A DNA stretch of 64,000 nt from Hwanghaeella grinnelliae (GCF_004005845.1 NZ_SADE01000002.1:930421-994420); one strand, 5' to 3'. Shown: positions 25,748 through 35,003, counted from the stretch's first letter. Numbers and translations: made by a program. The notes: generated from the letters alone by a model not told the origin.

Positions 25748-26506
25748 CTATTCAGATTTTCGTGTCCAGCGCACACGGTTTGCCGCTGCCGTCCCGACGG
25801 CGCCTGGAAGCACGACAAGCCGGCGGCGCGTTACGGGGCGGGCAGGGTTTGCGGCATAAACCTGTTTGCTCGCCTCAATCAGGATAACGCCGCCAAGCCG
25901 AGGCAATGTTCGCGCGCCGATGCGCTCGACGGGCAAAGACAATGGCATCCAGGTTCGGCTCCGGATCGGCGGCATATAGAGTGCGCGGCGTATGTCGCCC
26001 GGCTCAAATTGCGTATCTCTTAGCAAGCGCTGCAATTGGGCGCTGGAAAACGGTTTCCCGTGCCCGAAGGGCGTACGTTCGTTCCGTGACCACAGGCCGC
26101 GACGTGATGGAACGACGATGATCATTCGACCGATCCCGTTCAGCACTCGCCAGCACTCGCGGAGTGTGTCGCGCATCCGCTCGGTGTTTTCCAAGGTGTG
26201 AACCAACAACAAACGGTCGACTGACAGATCCGGGAAGGGAAGCTGCGTCTCTTCGGACAAGGCGACCAGCCCGGCCCGCCCTGGGGGCCAATGGGTCACC
26301 CCTTGATAGGCCGGCATAACAGCAAGAACCCGGTCGGCCTCACCCTTGAAATCTTCCAGAAAAGGGGTTGCGTACCCCAAACCCATGACGACCTCGCCCT
26401 GAACGCTTGGCCACAATATCCGGATCTGACGCTCAATAAGGTGTCGTGCGCGGCCACCCATCCTGCTTCGGTAAAAAGCATTTAAATCAATGACATCAGT
26501 CCACAT
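25748..26506 (-). CDS. Class I SAM-dependent methyltransferase-like protein
   Basis: 252 residues. The Rossmann core is recognisable (GEVVMGLGYATPFL for the SAM loop, then LPFPDLSVDRLLLVHTLEN and LRECWRVLNGIGRMIIVVPSRRGLW), as in type 11 methyltransferases. The glycine loop GLGYAT departs from GxGxG. A conserved C-terminal extension (GGVILIEASKQVYA) is present. From memory, this family often sits near the glyoxalase II gene gloB, which is found here 2 kb away on the other strand. Target unknown. Confidence 0.82.
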   Translation of the reverse strand: MWTDVIDLNAFYRSRMGGRARHLIERQIRILWPSVQGEVVMGLGYATPFLEDFKGEADRVLAVMPAYQGVTHWPPGRAGLVALSEETQLPFPDLSVDRLLLVHTLENTERMRDTLRECWRVLNGIGRMIIVVPSRRGLWSRNERTPFGHGKPFSSAQLQRLLRDTQFEPGDIRRALYMPPIRSRTWMPLSLPVERIGARTLPRLGGVILIEASKQVYAANPARPVTRRRLVVLPGAVGTAAANRVRWTRKSE

Positions 26507-26742
26507 GGATTGGCCTTTTTCTGCCGTATGCGCGGATGGGATCCCGGTTGCCCCGATCGCGTCTGAAATAGGTGCGGTATGATATTATCGCAAATTCTAA
26601 CTAATGGCGGCTGTTTTCCAGAAATGATCCGCGTTATTGTTTCCCGAAGCAATGAAGATTACTTCTCGACTTTAAGCCATTGGCAAGTCGAGCAGGATGG
26701 CGCGGCGGGCAGGCGTCTGAACAGGGAACTGGATCGATCTGA

Positions 26743-27054
26743 ATGACGGCACGGTCAATAGATCACAATAGTGGACACGGTCATGACGGTAAGCGGCTGG
26801 AGTCCGGGTCGGACGGCGGGAACAAGGCGCGTGCCGAGAAAAGCGGCTCGCTTATGCGGTTCGCGCGCATAGCCATGCGCCGAAAGCCAGCCCTGATTCT
26901 GTTAATTCTCTCTGTTTGCCTGATTCTGACCGTCCTTTACTCCTGGCAGTTGATCCGGAACGGGGAAGTTTCCGGACTTGTGCTTGTTGGCGCAAACCTG
27001 TGCGCCTTTGTTATCGCGCTCGTCTATCTTGCGGATGACCTTCTAAGGCGTTAA
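26743..27054 (+). CDS. Small two-span membrane protein, unknown
   Basis: 103 residues. A polar, Gly/His/Lys-rich N-terminal 37 residues lead to two predicted membrane spans (about 50-68 and 78-97) ending in DDLLRR. An internal ATG at residue 38 could be the true start. No family recognised. It lies 65 bases upstream of a methyltransferase gene on the same strand. Confidence 0.6.
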   Translation: MTARSIDHNSGHGHDGKRLESGSDGGNKARAEKSGSLMRFARIAMRRKPALILLILSVCLILTVLYSWQLIRNGEVSGLVLVGANLCAFVIALVYLADDLLRR

Positions 27055-27119
27055 GCGAACGCTTGCGGGTCGTGACCGATCCGACCTGCCAATCTTTGCT
27101 ACTATCCTGAGGTTTTCGC

Positions 27120-27842
27120 ATGACGGATCCGATCTGCCCGATCACCGGTAAGTCCGATTGGGAATCGCTCTGCGAACAAGACGGTTTCGAATGGGTGAGG
27201 TTCCGGGACAGTGGTTATGTTCAATTGCGGACGATGCCAAAATTGGACGAGGCCAAGGAAATACAATCGCCTGAAATCGGTGCCAGCTACATCGACGGCT
27301 ATACCAAGAAGGAAGACAGCAAACGTCGACGGTCGCATCGCCGTGCCGCGTATCTACGTCGCCACATGAAGACCGGCAAGCGGGTGATGGATGTGGGCAG
27401 CAATGTAGGATTTTTTGTCGAGGCAGCATCCGCATTGGGGCTCGACGCAGTTGGATTGGAGATCAATCCGGTTTTGGCCGATAGTGCCCGACGGCGCTTC
27501 CCACACCTTTCCTTCCACACCTGTGCGCTTGAGGAATTCGAGCAACAAGGCGTTTTCGACGGTGTCTATTGCTCCGAAGTCATCGAACACACGGTGGATG
27601 TTGTTCATTTCGCCCGGCAATTGTTCGATCTTTTGAAGCCGGGCGGGGTGTTGTATCTGACAACGCCCTCGATCAACGAATATATGAGTGGCGGCAAGGT
27701 GAACCGAAACCTGGGTGCGCCGGATCACAAGCTCTACTTCAACAAACGGAATATAGAGCAGTTTTTGCGAGGGATCGGGTTTTCGTCGGTCAGTCATAAA
27801 CTCGCCTTTGGCGGTGGACTCCAAGTGCTGGCGCGCCGCTAA
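27120..27842 (+). CDS. Class I SAM-dependent methyltransferase
   Basis: 240 residues with GAGG eight bases before the ATG. The N-terminus contains a Cys pair (PICPITGKSDWESLCEQ). The SAM-binding motif I is VMDVGSNVGFFVE near residue 87, followed by GLEINP and CSEVIEHTVD, then LLKPGGVLYLTTP. This is the Methyltransf_23 type found in ubiquinone-like and sugar or lipid modification. Substrate unknown. Confidence 0.85.
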   Translation: MTDPICPITGKSDWESLCEQDGFEWVRFRDSGYVQLRTMPKLDEAKEIQSPEIGASYIDGYTKKEDSKRRRSHRRAAYLRRHMKTGKRVMDVGSNVGFFVEAASALGLDAVGLEINPVLADSARRRFPHLSFHTCALEEFEQQGVFDGVYCSEVIEHTVDVVHFARQLFDLLKPGGVLYLTTPSINEYMSGGKVNRNLGAPDHKLYFNKRNIEQFLRGIGFSSVSHKLAFGGGLQVLARR

Positions 27843-28012
27843 CGCTAGTCGCGAAAATTTGCCGTTGCGACATCACGACTCTGTCAGGCGCAGTCCCCAG
27901 ATCGAAAAAACAGGAATCCGCCATGGTTTCCGCCGGTTCGCTTATGTTACCGTGCCCGCGCGCAGCGACGCGGCCGTTTGAATCAGCCAAAAAGAATTGG
28001 AGATATCTCATT

Positions 28013-28480
28013 ATGAAACGTGTTTTCGCCCTAGCCATTTTGCTGTTGGCCTTGCCCTTCGCCGCTGCCCAGGCGGAGCCGGCCAGTGAAGCGTCAATCC
28101 GGGAATACCTCCGCCTGACGGATTTCCGGCGCGCAATCGAACCGATCACGGCGAACATCACCGGGCAGGCCGCCCGACAGTTGCGGTCGCAAAATCCTGC
28201 GGTTCCGGACAGTGTGCTGCAAAATGTGGCGGCTTCGATCCATCAAGTGGTGACGGACAATATCGGCAGCTATGAAAACGCGGTCATCGCTGAATACCAG
28301 CAGCTTCTGACTGAAGAGGAAGTCCGTGCGGCGAATGCCTTCTTCTCATCGCCTGCCGGTCAGGGATTTGCACAGAAGCTTCCCTTGTTCAGCCAAGCGG
28401 CCGGTAGGGCGGCCCAGCAATGGCTGCAAAGCATTAATCCGCAGCTTCAAGCAGCGGTCGAGTCGGCCGTCGCCCAATAG
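28013..28480 (+). CDS. DUF2059-type secreted protein
   Basis: 155 residues from ATG 28013 (GGAG upstream). Cleavable signal peptide, about residues 1-20, ending AAAQA. The mature part is helical with the pattern YENAVIAEYQQLLTEEEVRAANAFFSSPAGQGFAQKLP, characteristic of DUF2059 periplasmic proteins. Function unknown. It lies 35 bases upstream of gloB and may be cotranscribed. Confidence 0.85.
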   Translation: MKRVFALAILLLALPFAAAQAEPASEASIREYLRLTDFRRAIEPITANITGQAARQLRSQNPAVPDSVLQNVAASIHQVVTDNIGSYENAVIAEYQQLLTEEEVRAANAFFSSPAGQGFAQKLPLFSQAAGRAAQQWLQSINPQLQAAVESAVAQ

Positions 28481-28515
28481 TTCGCCTGAATTCATAGAAG
28501 TCGATCAAGAGGCAC

Positions 28516-29283
28516 ATGATGTTGGATATCCGCCAAATTCCAGTCCTTAACGACAACTACGTCTATCTGGTTCGTGAGCCGTCCTCTGGGGCCGTCGCGG
28601 TGGTCGACCCCGCGGTGCCCGAACCGGTGATGGAAGAAGCCGACAGGCTGGGCTGGACAATCACCCATATCCTGAACACGCATCATCACGGCGATCATGT
28701 CGGCGGGAACAAGAAGATCAAATCGGCGACCGGCTGCACGATCGTTGGGCCGCGGGCGGATGCGGATCGGATTCCCGGAATCGACGTCCAGGTCGGCGAT
28801 GGCGACAGTTACCAATTCGGTGATGAGGCCGCGACCGTCTTTGACGTTCCGGGCCACACGCGCGGCCATATTGCCTTCTGGTTTGGTGCCTCCAACGCCC
28901 TGTTCTGTGGTGATACGTTGTTTGCGCTGGGCTGCGGGCGGATGTTCGAAGGCAACCCCGAGCAGTTCTGGACATCTCTTTCCAAACTGCGCGACCTGCC
29001 GGATGAAACACGTGTCTTCTGTGCTCACGAATATACCCAAGCTAATGCGCGTTTCGCCTTGTCGGTCGATAAGGGGAATCAGGCCCTGGTCGAGCGTTCC
29101 AAACAGATCGATGCGGCGCGGTCGCGCAACGAGCCGACGGTCCCCTCGCTGCTGGGTGAGGAGAAGACGACCAATCCCTTCCTGCGGGCGGACAATCCTG
29201 TGCTCGCCGCGAATGTCGGTTTGGCAGGTCGCGATCCTGTCACGGTCTTCGCGGAGGTACGCGCCAGGAAAGACAGTTTTTAG
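28516..29283 (+). CDS. gloB: Hydroxyacylglutathione hydrolase (glyoxalase II)
   Basis: 255 residues. The start is one of two adjacent ATGs (28516/28519); the second is better spaced from AGAGG. The binuclear metal motif is NTHHHGDHVGG near residue 55, with further ligands in VPGHTRGHI and FCGDTLFALGCGR. CAHEYT and the C-terminal helical region (RSRNEPTVPSLLGEEKTTNPFLR) are family hallmarks. It hydrolyses S-lactoylglutathione to lactate in methylglyoxal detoxification. Cytoplasmic. Confidence 0.96.
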   Translation: MMLDIRQIPVLNDNYVYLVREPSSGAVAVVDPAVPEPVMEEADRLGWTITHILNTHHHGDHVGGNKKIKSATGCTIVGPRADADRIPGIDVQVGDGDSYQFGDEAATVFDVPGHTRGHIAFWFGASNALFCGDTLFALGCGRMFEGNPEQFWTSLSKLRDLPDETRVFCAHEYTQANARFALSVDKGNQALVERSKQIDAARSRNEPTVPSLLGEEKTTNPFLRADNPVLAANVGLAGRDPVTVFAEVRARKDSF

Positions 29284-29402
29284 GCCACTTGTTTCCTGAT
29301 CGGATGGTTTTTGGTTTCCCGTAAAAACCGGCGCGCGGTATGAGGGTGTAACCCGGTCGCGCATTTCGCAGGCCGGAAACAACTGGGGAACAGGGAACGA
29401 CC

Positions 29403-29999
29403 ATGAAGCTGTATCACAATCCGGCATCGCCCTATACGCGCAAGGTAATGGTCCTGGCGCATGAAACCGGTCTTGTGGACCGGATCGAGCTTATGCCGAT
29501 CAAGGTTTGGGAAGAAACCGACCGTATCCGGTCCGACAATCCCTTGGGCAAGATTCCGACGCTGATCAATGATGATGGCCAGGCGGTTTATGACTCCACC
29601 GTCATTTGCGCCTATCTGGACAGCTTGCATGACGGCCCGAAAATGATCCCCGAAGGCGATGCGCGCTGGCCGGTCGAAAACCTGCACGCCTTAGCCCAAG
29701 GCATGACGGACGCCGCCCTGTCCCTGCGTGCGGATGTGATGCGGGGATTGGACAAGCAGGCGGATTTCTATTCCGACCGGATGCGCGCGACGATCAAGAG
29801 TGCCTGCGACGAGGCGGAACGACGGATTTCTGAAATCGACGGGAAGGTAAATCTGGGCACCGTGGCGCTGGGGGTTGGCTTGGCCTATCTCGATTTCCGG
29901 TTTCCGGAGAATGCTTGGCGTGATGGCCGTCCAGGGTTGAGCGCATGGTATGCGGCGTTTTCCGAGCGTCCGTCCATGAAGGCCACGCCTCCGGCTTAA
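29403..29999 (+). CDS. Glutathione S-transferase family protein
   Basis: 198 residues. The N-terminal domain begins MKLYHNPASPYTRKVMVLA with Ser9 as probable thiol-activating residue, and has NPLGKIPTLI and DSTVICAYLD. The C-terminal domain has VALGVGLAYLDFRFPENAWR. It is the YibF-like group. It lies 120 bases after gloB and just before a cupin and a Fe-S protein gene, likely one transcript. Substrate unknown. Confidence 0.9.
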   Translation: MKLYHNPASPYTRKVMVLAHETGLVDRIELMPIKVWEETDRIRSDNPLGKIPTLINDDGQAVYDSTVICAYLDSLHDGPKMIPEGDARWPVENLHALAQGMTDAALSLRADVMRGLDKQADFYSDRMRATIKSACDEAERRISEIDGKVNLGTVALGVGLAYLDFRFPENAWRDGRPGLSAWYAAFSERPSMKATPPA

Positions 30000-30011
30000 G
30001 GTGTATGGCTG

Positions 30012-30440
30012 ATGACCGCTGACGACGTTATCCGGCAACTTGACCTGCAACCGCACCCGGAAGGGGGCTGGTTTCGGGAAGTATTCCGCCATGCAGCGCC
30101 GGATGGCGGGCGGGGGCTGGTCACCTCTATCTACTACTTGCTGAAAACCGGGGAACGATCCCATTGGCATCGCGTGACGGATGCTGAGGAAATTTGGCAT
30201 TTCCATGCAGGGGCGCCATTGCGCCTGCGGATAGCGGCGCCGGAAGGGTCGGCTGAAAACCACATTCTTGGGATGAATTTGCCGGCGGAGGAGCGCCCGC
30301 AGGCGGTCGTTCCGACAGGCTGGTGGCAATCCGCGGAAACGACGGGTGAGTGGACCCTGGTGGGGTGTACCGTTGCGCCGGCCTTCGACTTCGCGGGGTT
30401 TGAAATGGCGTCGCCCGGATGGGAGCCTGCCGCCGGGTAG
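30012..30440 (+). CDS. DUF985 cupin protein
   Basis: 142 residues with the DUF985 (cupin_5) pattern: LQPHPEGGWFREVFR at the start, TSIYYLL, SHWHRVTDAEEIWHFHAG, and GWWQSAE, GCTVAPAFDF at the end. It is a single beta barrel. From memory, relatives bind small molecules or act on sugars. It is 12 bases after the GST gene. Confidence 0.87.
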   Translation: MTADDVIRQLDLQPHPEGGWFREVFRHAAPDGGRGLVTSIYYLLKTGERSHWHRVTDAEEIWHFHAGAPLRLRIAAPEGSAENHILGMNLPAEERPQAVVPTGWWQSAETTGEWTLVGCTVAPAFDFAGFEMASPGWEPAAG

Positions 30441-30456
30441 GCGGCTGTCGACCGCC

Positions 30457-31134
30457 ATGTCAGATAGCGCCGAGGATTCATTTCTGCAGGACCTGATCGA
30501 CCGCTTGGTCCCGCTGGGGTTGATTCTAAGGGGTGGGTTTCAGGCCGAACCGGACGACGGTGCGCCGGCGGGAACTGCGACCATGTTGCTGGTCGGCAAT
30601 GCGGGGCCGGGCCTATGGCGACGCAGTGGCGGGGACCTCCGCGATGAGGCGGACGCGATGGATGCCTGGACGCAACGCGTGATGGATCCGATCGGCGATC
30701 GTTTCGGCGCGACGGTTCTGTATCCTTTCGGCGGCCCGCCATACCACCCTTTTCAACGCTGGGCTAAACGGGCGGAAGGATTGCAGTCGTCGCCACTGGG
30801 GATTCTCATCCACCCCGAATACGGTTTGTGGCACGCCTACCGCGCGGCGCTTTGTTTCGGGGAAACGATGTCTCTGCCGGATGCATCGCCGGCGGGTTAT
30901 CCATGCGACACTTGCCTTGGAAAACCGTGCTTGTCTGCCTGTCCTGTTGCCGCGTTTTCCGAAACCGATGGCTATGACGTTCCCGCTTGCGCGGCGCATT
31001 TAAGAACAGAGGATGGGGCGGATTGCATGGGCATGGGCTGCCGTGCGCGCCGAGCCTGCCCACTGGGTCATGATTTCGTCTACGACCCGGGGCAGGCGGC
31101 TTTTCACATGCAAGCTTTCCTGCGGGCCCGCTAG
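30457..31134 (+). CDS. Cysteine-rich ferredoxin-like protein (QueG-related C-terminus)
   Basis: 225 residues from ATG 30457. The C-terminal half has a cysteine pattern CDTCLGKPCLSACPV, typical of a [4Fe-4S] ferredoxin-type site as in epoxyqueuosine reductase QueG. A second cluster of cysteines follows (CAAHLRTEDGADCMGMGCRARRACPLG). The N-terminal half (LVGNAGPGLWRRSGG, VLYPFGGPPYHPFQRWAKRAEG) lacks the QueG cobalamin domain. Redox role likely but undefined. Last of the GST-cupin-Fe-S group. Confidence 0.75.
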   Translation: MSDSAEDSFLQDLIDRLVPLGLILRGGFQAEPDDGAPAGTATMLLVGNAGPGLWRRSGGDLRDEADAMDAWTQRVMDPIGDRFGATVLYPFGGPPYHPFQRWAKRAEGLQSSPLGILIHPEYGLWHAYRAALCFGETMSLPDASPAGYPCDTCLGKPCLSACPVAAFSETDGYDVPACAAHLRTEDGADCMGMGCRARRACPLGHDFVYDPGQAAFHMQAFLRAR

Positions 31135-31153
31135 AGCAGGCGACGCAGGATGA

Positions 31154-31804
31154 TCAGAATCGATATCCGATACCGACGCCGAAGATCCATGGGTCAAGGT
31201 CCACGTCGGCGTTGATCGCGCCGCCGTTTACTTTCACGTCGGTGTTCAGGAAGACTTTCTTCACGTCGAGGTTCGCAGACCAATTGCCGTCAATGGCAAT
31301 GTCGAGGCCGGCCTGAAGCGCGTACCCGATCCCGTTCTCGAAATCGACGGAGCTGACCGCACCGCCGGCCGCTTTTTCGTCATAGAAGAAGGTATAATTC
31401 AAACCTGCGCCAAGATAGGGGCTGAAGCGGTTCTTCGGCAGGAAGTGGTACTGGACCGTCAGGGTCGGCGGCAGAAGGCTGACATCCGCCAGATCGACAT
31501 CGGCGCCGAGCGCGGAGCCTTTGACATTCACATCATGATCTGTTGTCGCCGCGATCAATTCCAGCGCGATGTTGTCGGTGATGAAATAGCTGATGTCCAG
31601 TTCGGGGACGTATTCGTTGCTGGCCTCGGCTTCGCCGCCGATCACGCTGATCGAGCTGCTTTCATCCGGTACCACACCGATCCCACGGGCGCGGATCAGG
31701 ATATCACCGGCTTCCTTGGTTTTGAATCCTTCGGCCATAGCCGCGCTCGACATCAAGGTGGCCGCTACGAGTGCCGACCCAACTGCAATTTTCAAGAGAT
31801 TCAT
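31154..31804 (-). CDS. ompW: Outer membrane protein OmpW
   Basis: 216 residues from ATG 31804. Signal peptide about residues 1-24 ending AAMA. The mature chain is an eight-strand beta barrel with OmpW features (GDILIRARGIGVVPDE, NIALELIAATTDHDV, LLPPTLTVQYHFLP, SPYLGAGLNYTFFYD) and a C-terminal IGYRF ending in Phe. It is a small hydrophobic-molecule channel. An FNR-like box lies 140 bases upstream, matching the oxygen-linked control known for ompW in other bacteria. Confidence 0.94.
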   Translation of the reverse strand: MNLLKIAVGSALVAATLMSSAAMAEGFKTKEAGDILIRARGIGVVPDESSSISVIGGEAEASNEYVPELDISYFITDNIALELIAATTDHDVNVKGSALGADVDLADVSLLPPTLTVQYHFLPKNRFSPYLGAGLNYTFFYDEKAAGGAVSSVDFENGIGYALQAGLDIAIDGNWSANLDVKKVFLNTDVKVNGGAINADVDLDPWIFGVGIGYRF

Positions 31805-31943
31805 TCGACCTCTCCCACAAAAATGACCTGACGGTCCGGCTTTCGCCGCCGCCTGCGGGCCGATCAGGAAATGCGCCACCCCCTACATGGAGGTGGTGTT
31901 CAGCCCGCTGCGGCACAAAAGACCCGACAGAAGGAAGGGTTCC

Positions 31944-31957
31944 TTGATCTAGATCAG
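31944..31957. promoter_or_regulatory. FNR/FixK-type box TTGAT-CTAG-ATCAG upstream of ompW
   Basis: The 14-base site differs from the TTGAT-N4-ATCAA consensus only in its last base. It lies between ompW and the uracil-DNA glycosylase relative, which points away. It probably drives ompW under low oxygen. Confidence 0.7.
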
Positions 31958-32010
31958 TTTTTTGTCGGAAAGTGCGTATCGGTTTTCCATCAGGTCCGAC
32001 TGTGTTGCCG

Positions 32011-32604
32011 TCAAGCAACAAGTAAAGCCGCGCGTTCCCTCAGAACCGGCAGAAGATCGGTGTCGAACCAGGGATTCTTTTTTTGCCAGGCGGTGGTGCG
32101 CCAACTGGGATGCGGCGTCGGCAGGTAGCCCGTTTCAAGATGTTTCCGGAAGTCACGGACCGTGTCGGTCATGGTCCGCGATTTGGTTTCCGCGAGGTAC
32201 CGTTTTTGCGCGTAGCTGCCGACAAGTATCGTCAATTCGATACCGGGCAGGAAATTCAGCAACGTGTCGTGCCATTGCGGTGCGCATTCCGGCCGCGGCG
32301 GCAGGTCGCCGCCTTTCGGGTCACGCCCGGGATAGCAAAACCCCATCGGCATGATCGCGACTTTAGAGGGATCGTAGAAAACGTCGTGGTCGATATTCAA
32401 CCAATCGCGCAGGCGGTCGCCGGATGCGTCGTTCCAAGGTATGCCGCTTTCATGTACCTTGGTGCCGGGCGCTTGACCGATAATCAGCAACCGTGCGCCA
32501 GGCGCGATCCGCACGACGGGACGCGGTCCCAGCGGCAGGTCCGCTTCGCAGGTCCGGCAGGCTCGAACTTTCGCCAAGCAAGTTTCTAAATCCGTTAACG
32601 TCAT
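32011..32604 (-). CDS. Uracil-DNA glycosylase superfamily protein
   Basis: 197 residues. Motif 1 is LLIIGQAPGTKVHESGIPW and motif 2 lies near the C-terminus in TPHPSWRTTAW. An N-terminal CRTCEADLP pair of cysteines resembles family 4 enzymes, but the full four-cysteine Fe-S set is not evident. This is the short conserved DUF-type branch of the superfamily; uracil removal is not certain. A single gene upstream of ompW on the same strand. Confidence 0.8.
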   Translation of the reverse strand: MTLTDLETCLAKVRACRTCEADLPLGPRPVVRIAPGARLLIIGQAPGTKVHESGIPWNDASGDRLRDWLNIDHDVFYDPSKVAIMPMGFCYPGRDPKGGDLPPRPECAPQWHDTLLNFLPGIELTILVGSYAQKRYLAETKSRTMTDTVRDFRKHLETGYLPTPHPSWRTTAWQKKNPWFDTDLLPVLRERAALLVA

Positions 32605-32745
32605 GAAAGGAGGCCAAATCCTAAGCCCAAAAACGATGACCAGGTGGTGACAGTTAGAATTTATAGCAACAGCTGCGGCCTGGAAGCATATTACAAAGTG
32701 TCACGAATTTGGGATCGTTCGACGTTCCACGTATTCTCGAAAGGG

Positions 32746-33477
32746 TCAGGCCGCGTTTCGCATCAGCAGTTCGTCAACGAAGGCGGGTACGATTTCGGTC
32801 GCCGGCCCGTGGCGGCATTCGTGAAACAGCGAAGACCCTTCAGACGGTTCCAGGTTCAGTTCGACCGTGTGGGCCTGTCCGCGCAAACGGGCCATGCTGA
32901 CGAAACCGGCCGCGGGATAAACATTGCCGCTGGTCCCGATGGAAACGAACAAGCCGCAATGGGTCAGCGCCCATTCGATCTTATCCATATGCAACGGCAT
33001 TTCGCCGAACCACACCACATGCGGCCGCTTCGTCCCGACCGATCCGCAGATGAAACACGGGGTGTCGATTGTCAGATCCTCATGCCATTCAGCGACATTG
33101 CCGCAGGCCTCACACCGCGCCTTCAACAATTCGCCATGCATGTGCACGACGTCCTTCGATCCGCCGCGTTCGTGCAAATTATCGATGTTTTGAGTCACCA
33201 GCATCACGTCTTCCGGCCAGGATTCCTGCAAACGCGCCAAGGCCTTGTGGGCCGCGTTCGGCTGGATCGCGGGATCGAGTAAACCGGCCCGGCGGTGGTT
33301 GTAGAATTCGAAGACCGTTTCCGGATCGCGGTGGAAAGCCTCAGGCGTCGCAACATCCTCGATCCGGACTTTGGACCAGATCCCGTCGGCGTCCCGGAAT
33401 GTGTCCAGGCCCGATTCTTTCGAGATGCCTGCCCCTGTCAGAATGACAATCGGCACAGGACGGTCCGGAATTGACAT
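32746..33477 (-). CDS. cobB: NAD-dependent protein deacylase (sirtuin CobB)
   Basis: 243 residues from ATG 33477. Sirtuin motifs: VILTGAGISKESGLDTFRD, TQNIDNLHERGG and the catalytic histidine in HMHGELL. Two CxxC pairs (CEAC, CFIC) bind zinc, followed by RPHVVWFGEMP. It removes acyl groups from lysines using NAD. A PatZ-like acyltransferase gene at 45.4 kb could act as the opposing enzyme. Confidence 0.94.
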   Translation of the reverse strand: MSIPDRPVPIVILTGAGISKESGLDTFRDADGIWSKVRIEDVATPEAFHRDPETVFEFYNHRRAGLLDPAIQPNAAHKALARLQESWPEDVMLVTQNIDNLHERGGSKDVVHMHGELLKARCEACGNVAEWHEDLTIDTPCFICGSVGTKRPHVVWFGEMPLHMDKIEWALTHCGLFVSIGTSGNVYPAAGFVSMARLRGQAHTVELNLEPSEGSSLFHECRHGPATEIVPAFVDELLMRNAA

Positions 33478-33639
33478 TGCGTATCCTCCAACAGCCCCCG
33501 GCGGCTTCTTTGATTGATGGGTCGGGGACCCCCTTAACTGCATGGTAGCGGTTGGTTCCGGCTTGGCAAAGGCCATGTCGCGCCGTACCAGTGTTTCGTT
33601 CTATATGACATTCGGAATCCATGCCGCGGGAGGAAATCG

Positions 33640-34110
33640 ATGCAGGTTCTGTTCGTTTGCACCGGGAATATCTGCCGTTCGCCGACGGCGGAAGCCGTGT
33701 TTCGGGACAAGGTAGTCAAGGCCGGGTTGGGGGATGCGATCACGGTCGATTCCGCTGGGACGACAGATTGGCATACGGGTGAGCAGCCAAGCCCGCACGC
33801 GCAGACCACTATGCGCAAATACGGCATCGATTTCTCTGGTGTCCGGGCACGTCCGCTGCAGGCCTCGGACTATATAGATTTCGACCTTCTGCTGGCGATG
33901 GACGAGGGACATTACAAGCACCTGATCGCTCATGCCCCGGAGGGAACAAAGGACAAGATCCGGTTGTTTCTGGCGGTCATGGACCAGGACGAACGGACAG
34001 AGGTGCCGGACCCGTATTACGGCGGCATCGAAGATTACGAGTTCACTTTCGGCCTGATCGAGCCCGCCTGCGAGGCTTGGCTTGAAAAGGTGAAGCCTGC
34101 GGTGCGGTGA
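33640..34110 (+). CDS. Low molecular weight protein-tyrosine phosphatase
   Basis: 156 residues with GGGAGGA six bases upstream. The P-loop VCTGNICRSPTAEAVF is at residues 6-20 (Cys7, Arg13), and the general acid loop is VPDPYYGG near residue 127. Cytoplasmic; dephosphorylates Tyr or arginine phosphate. Its stop overlaps the GTG of the next gene by 4 bases, so the two are coupled. Confidence 0.94.
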   Translation: MQVLFVCTGNICRSPTAEAVFRDKVVKAGLGDAITVDSAGTTDWHTGEQPSPHAQTTMRKYGIDFSGVRARPLQASDYIDFDLLLAMDEGHYKHLIAHAPEGTKDKIRLFLAVMDQDERTEVPDPYYGGIEDYEFTFGLIEPACEAWLEKVKPAVR

Positions 34111-34967
34111 CGCCGGACCAGAAATCCCGATGTGAAAGAGCGTCCGGGTCGCCTGCCGTGCGCCTGACGCCGCTTGCGGGCGGGTGCCTGGCGGAAGTGC
34201 TTCGGGTCGACCTTGCGGATGGGCGCGCCGTTGTCGTGAAAGCCGGGCGGGAAAGTGATCGGCTGGATATCGAAGGCCGGTCGTTACAGGCGCTGGGTGA
34301 AAAGGGCGGTGGGTTGCCGGTGCCGCGTCTGGACCTGGTCGATCCCGATTTGCTCGTCATGGAACACCTGCCGAATGACGGCGGGTTGGACGCCACCGCG
34401 CAGCGGGATGCCGCCCGTTATATCGCGACCCTGCATGCCGCGCCCCGTGACTTTTACGGCTATGATGAGGACACCCGCATCGGCCCGCTGCACCAACCCA
34501 ATCCACCCGCCGACAAATGGGTTCCGTTTTATCGGGATCATCGCCTTCTGTTCATGGGGCGCGTGGCGATGGAGCGCGGCGGGTTGAGCGCGGCCGGCTA
34601 TGCGGCGTTGGAAACATTGGCCGGCCGCCTCGAGTCCTTGATCGGCGAACCGGAACATCCCTCACTGCTGCACGGCGATTTGTGGACCGGTAACGTATTG
34701 GCTTCCGGCGGGCGCATAACCGGCTTCATCGACCCGGCGACCTATCACGGCGATGCGGAAATGGACCTTGCCTTCTCAACTCTGTTCGGAACGTTCGGGG
34801 AGGATTTCTTCGACGCCTATCGTGAAATTCGCCCGTTCGACTATGCGGGTTTCCTGGATACGCGCCGCGACCTTTTTAACCTCTACCCGCTTCTGGTGCA
34901 CACGGCCTTGTTCGGCGGAGGATACGCCAATTCGGTTTCCCGAATTGTGCAAAGATTCACCGGCTGA
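34107..34967 (+). CDS. Fructosamine kinase-like protein
   Basis: 286 residues starting at a GTG overlapping the phosphatase stop. It has a kinase-like fold: LTPLAGGCLAEVLRVDL (glycine-rich loop), VVVKAGRES (ATP lysine), the catalytic loop LLHGDLWTGNVL near residue 191, and metal-binding FIDPATYHGDAEMDLAF. The family phosphorylates fructosamines or ribulosamines for protein deglycation; linkage to a low molecular weight phosphatase recurs in bacteria. Confidence 0.92.
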   Translation: MTPDQKSRCERASGSPAVRLTPLAGGCLAEVLRVDLADGRAVVVKAGRESDRLDIEGRSLQALGEKGGGLPVPRLDLVDPDLLVMEHLPNDGGLDATAQRDAARYIATLHAAPRDFYGYDEDTRIGPLHQPNPPADKWVPFYRDHRLLFMGRVAMERGGLSAAGYAALETLAGRLESLIGEPEHPSLLHGDLWTGNVLASGGRITGFIDPATYHGDAEMDLAFSTLFGTFGEDFFDAYREIRPFDYAGFLDTRRDLFNLYPLLVHTALFGGGYANSVSRIVQRFTG

Positions 34968-35003
34968 GTTTGCGCTGGCCTGGTTCCGCTTAGTTGCCGT
35001 CTT

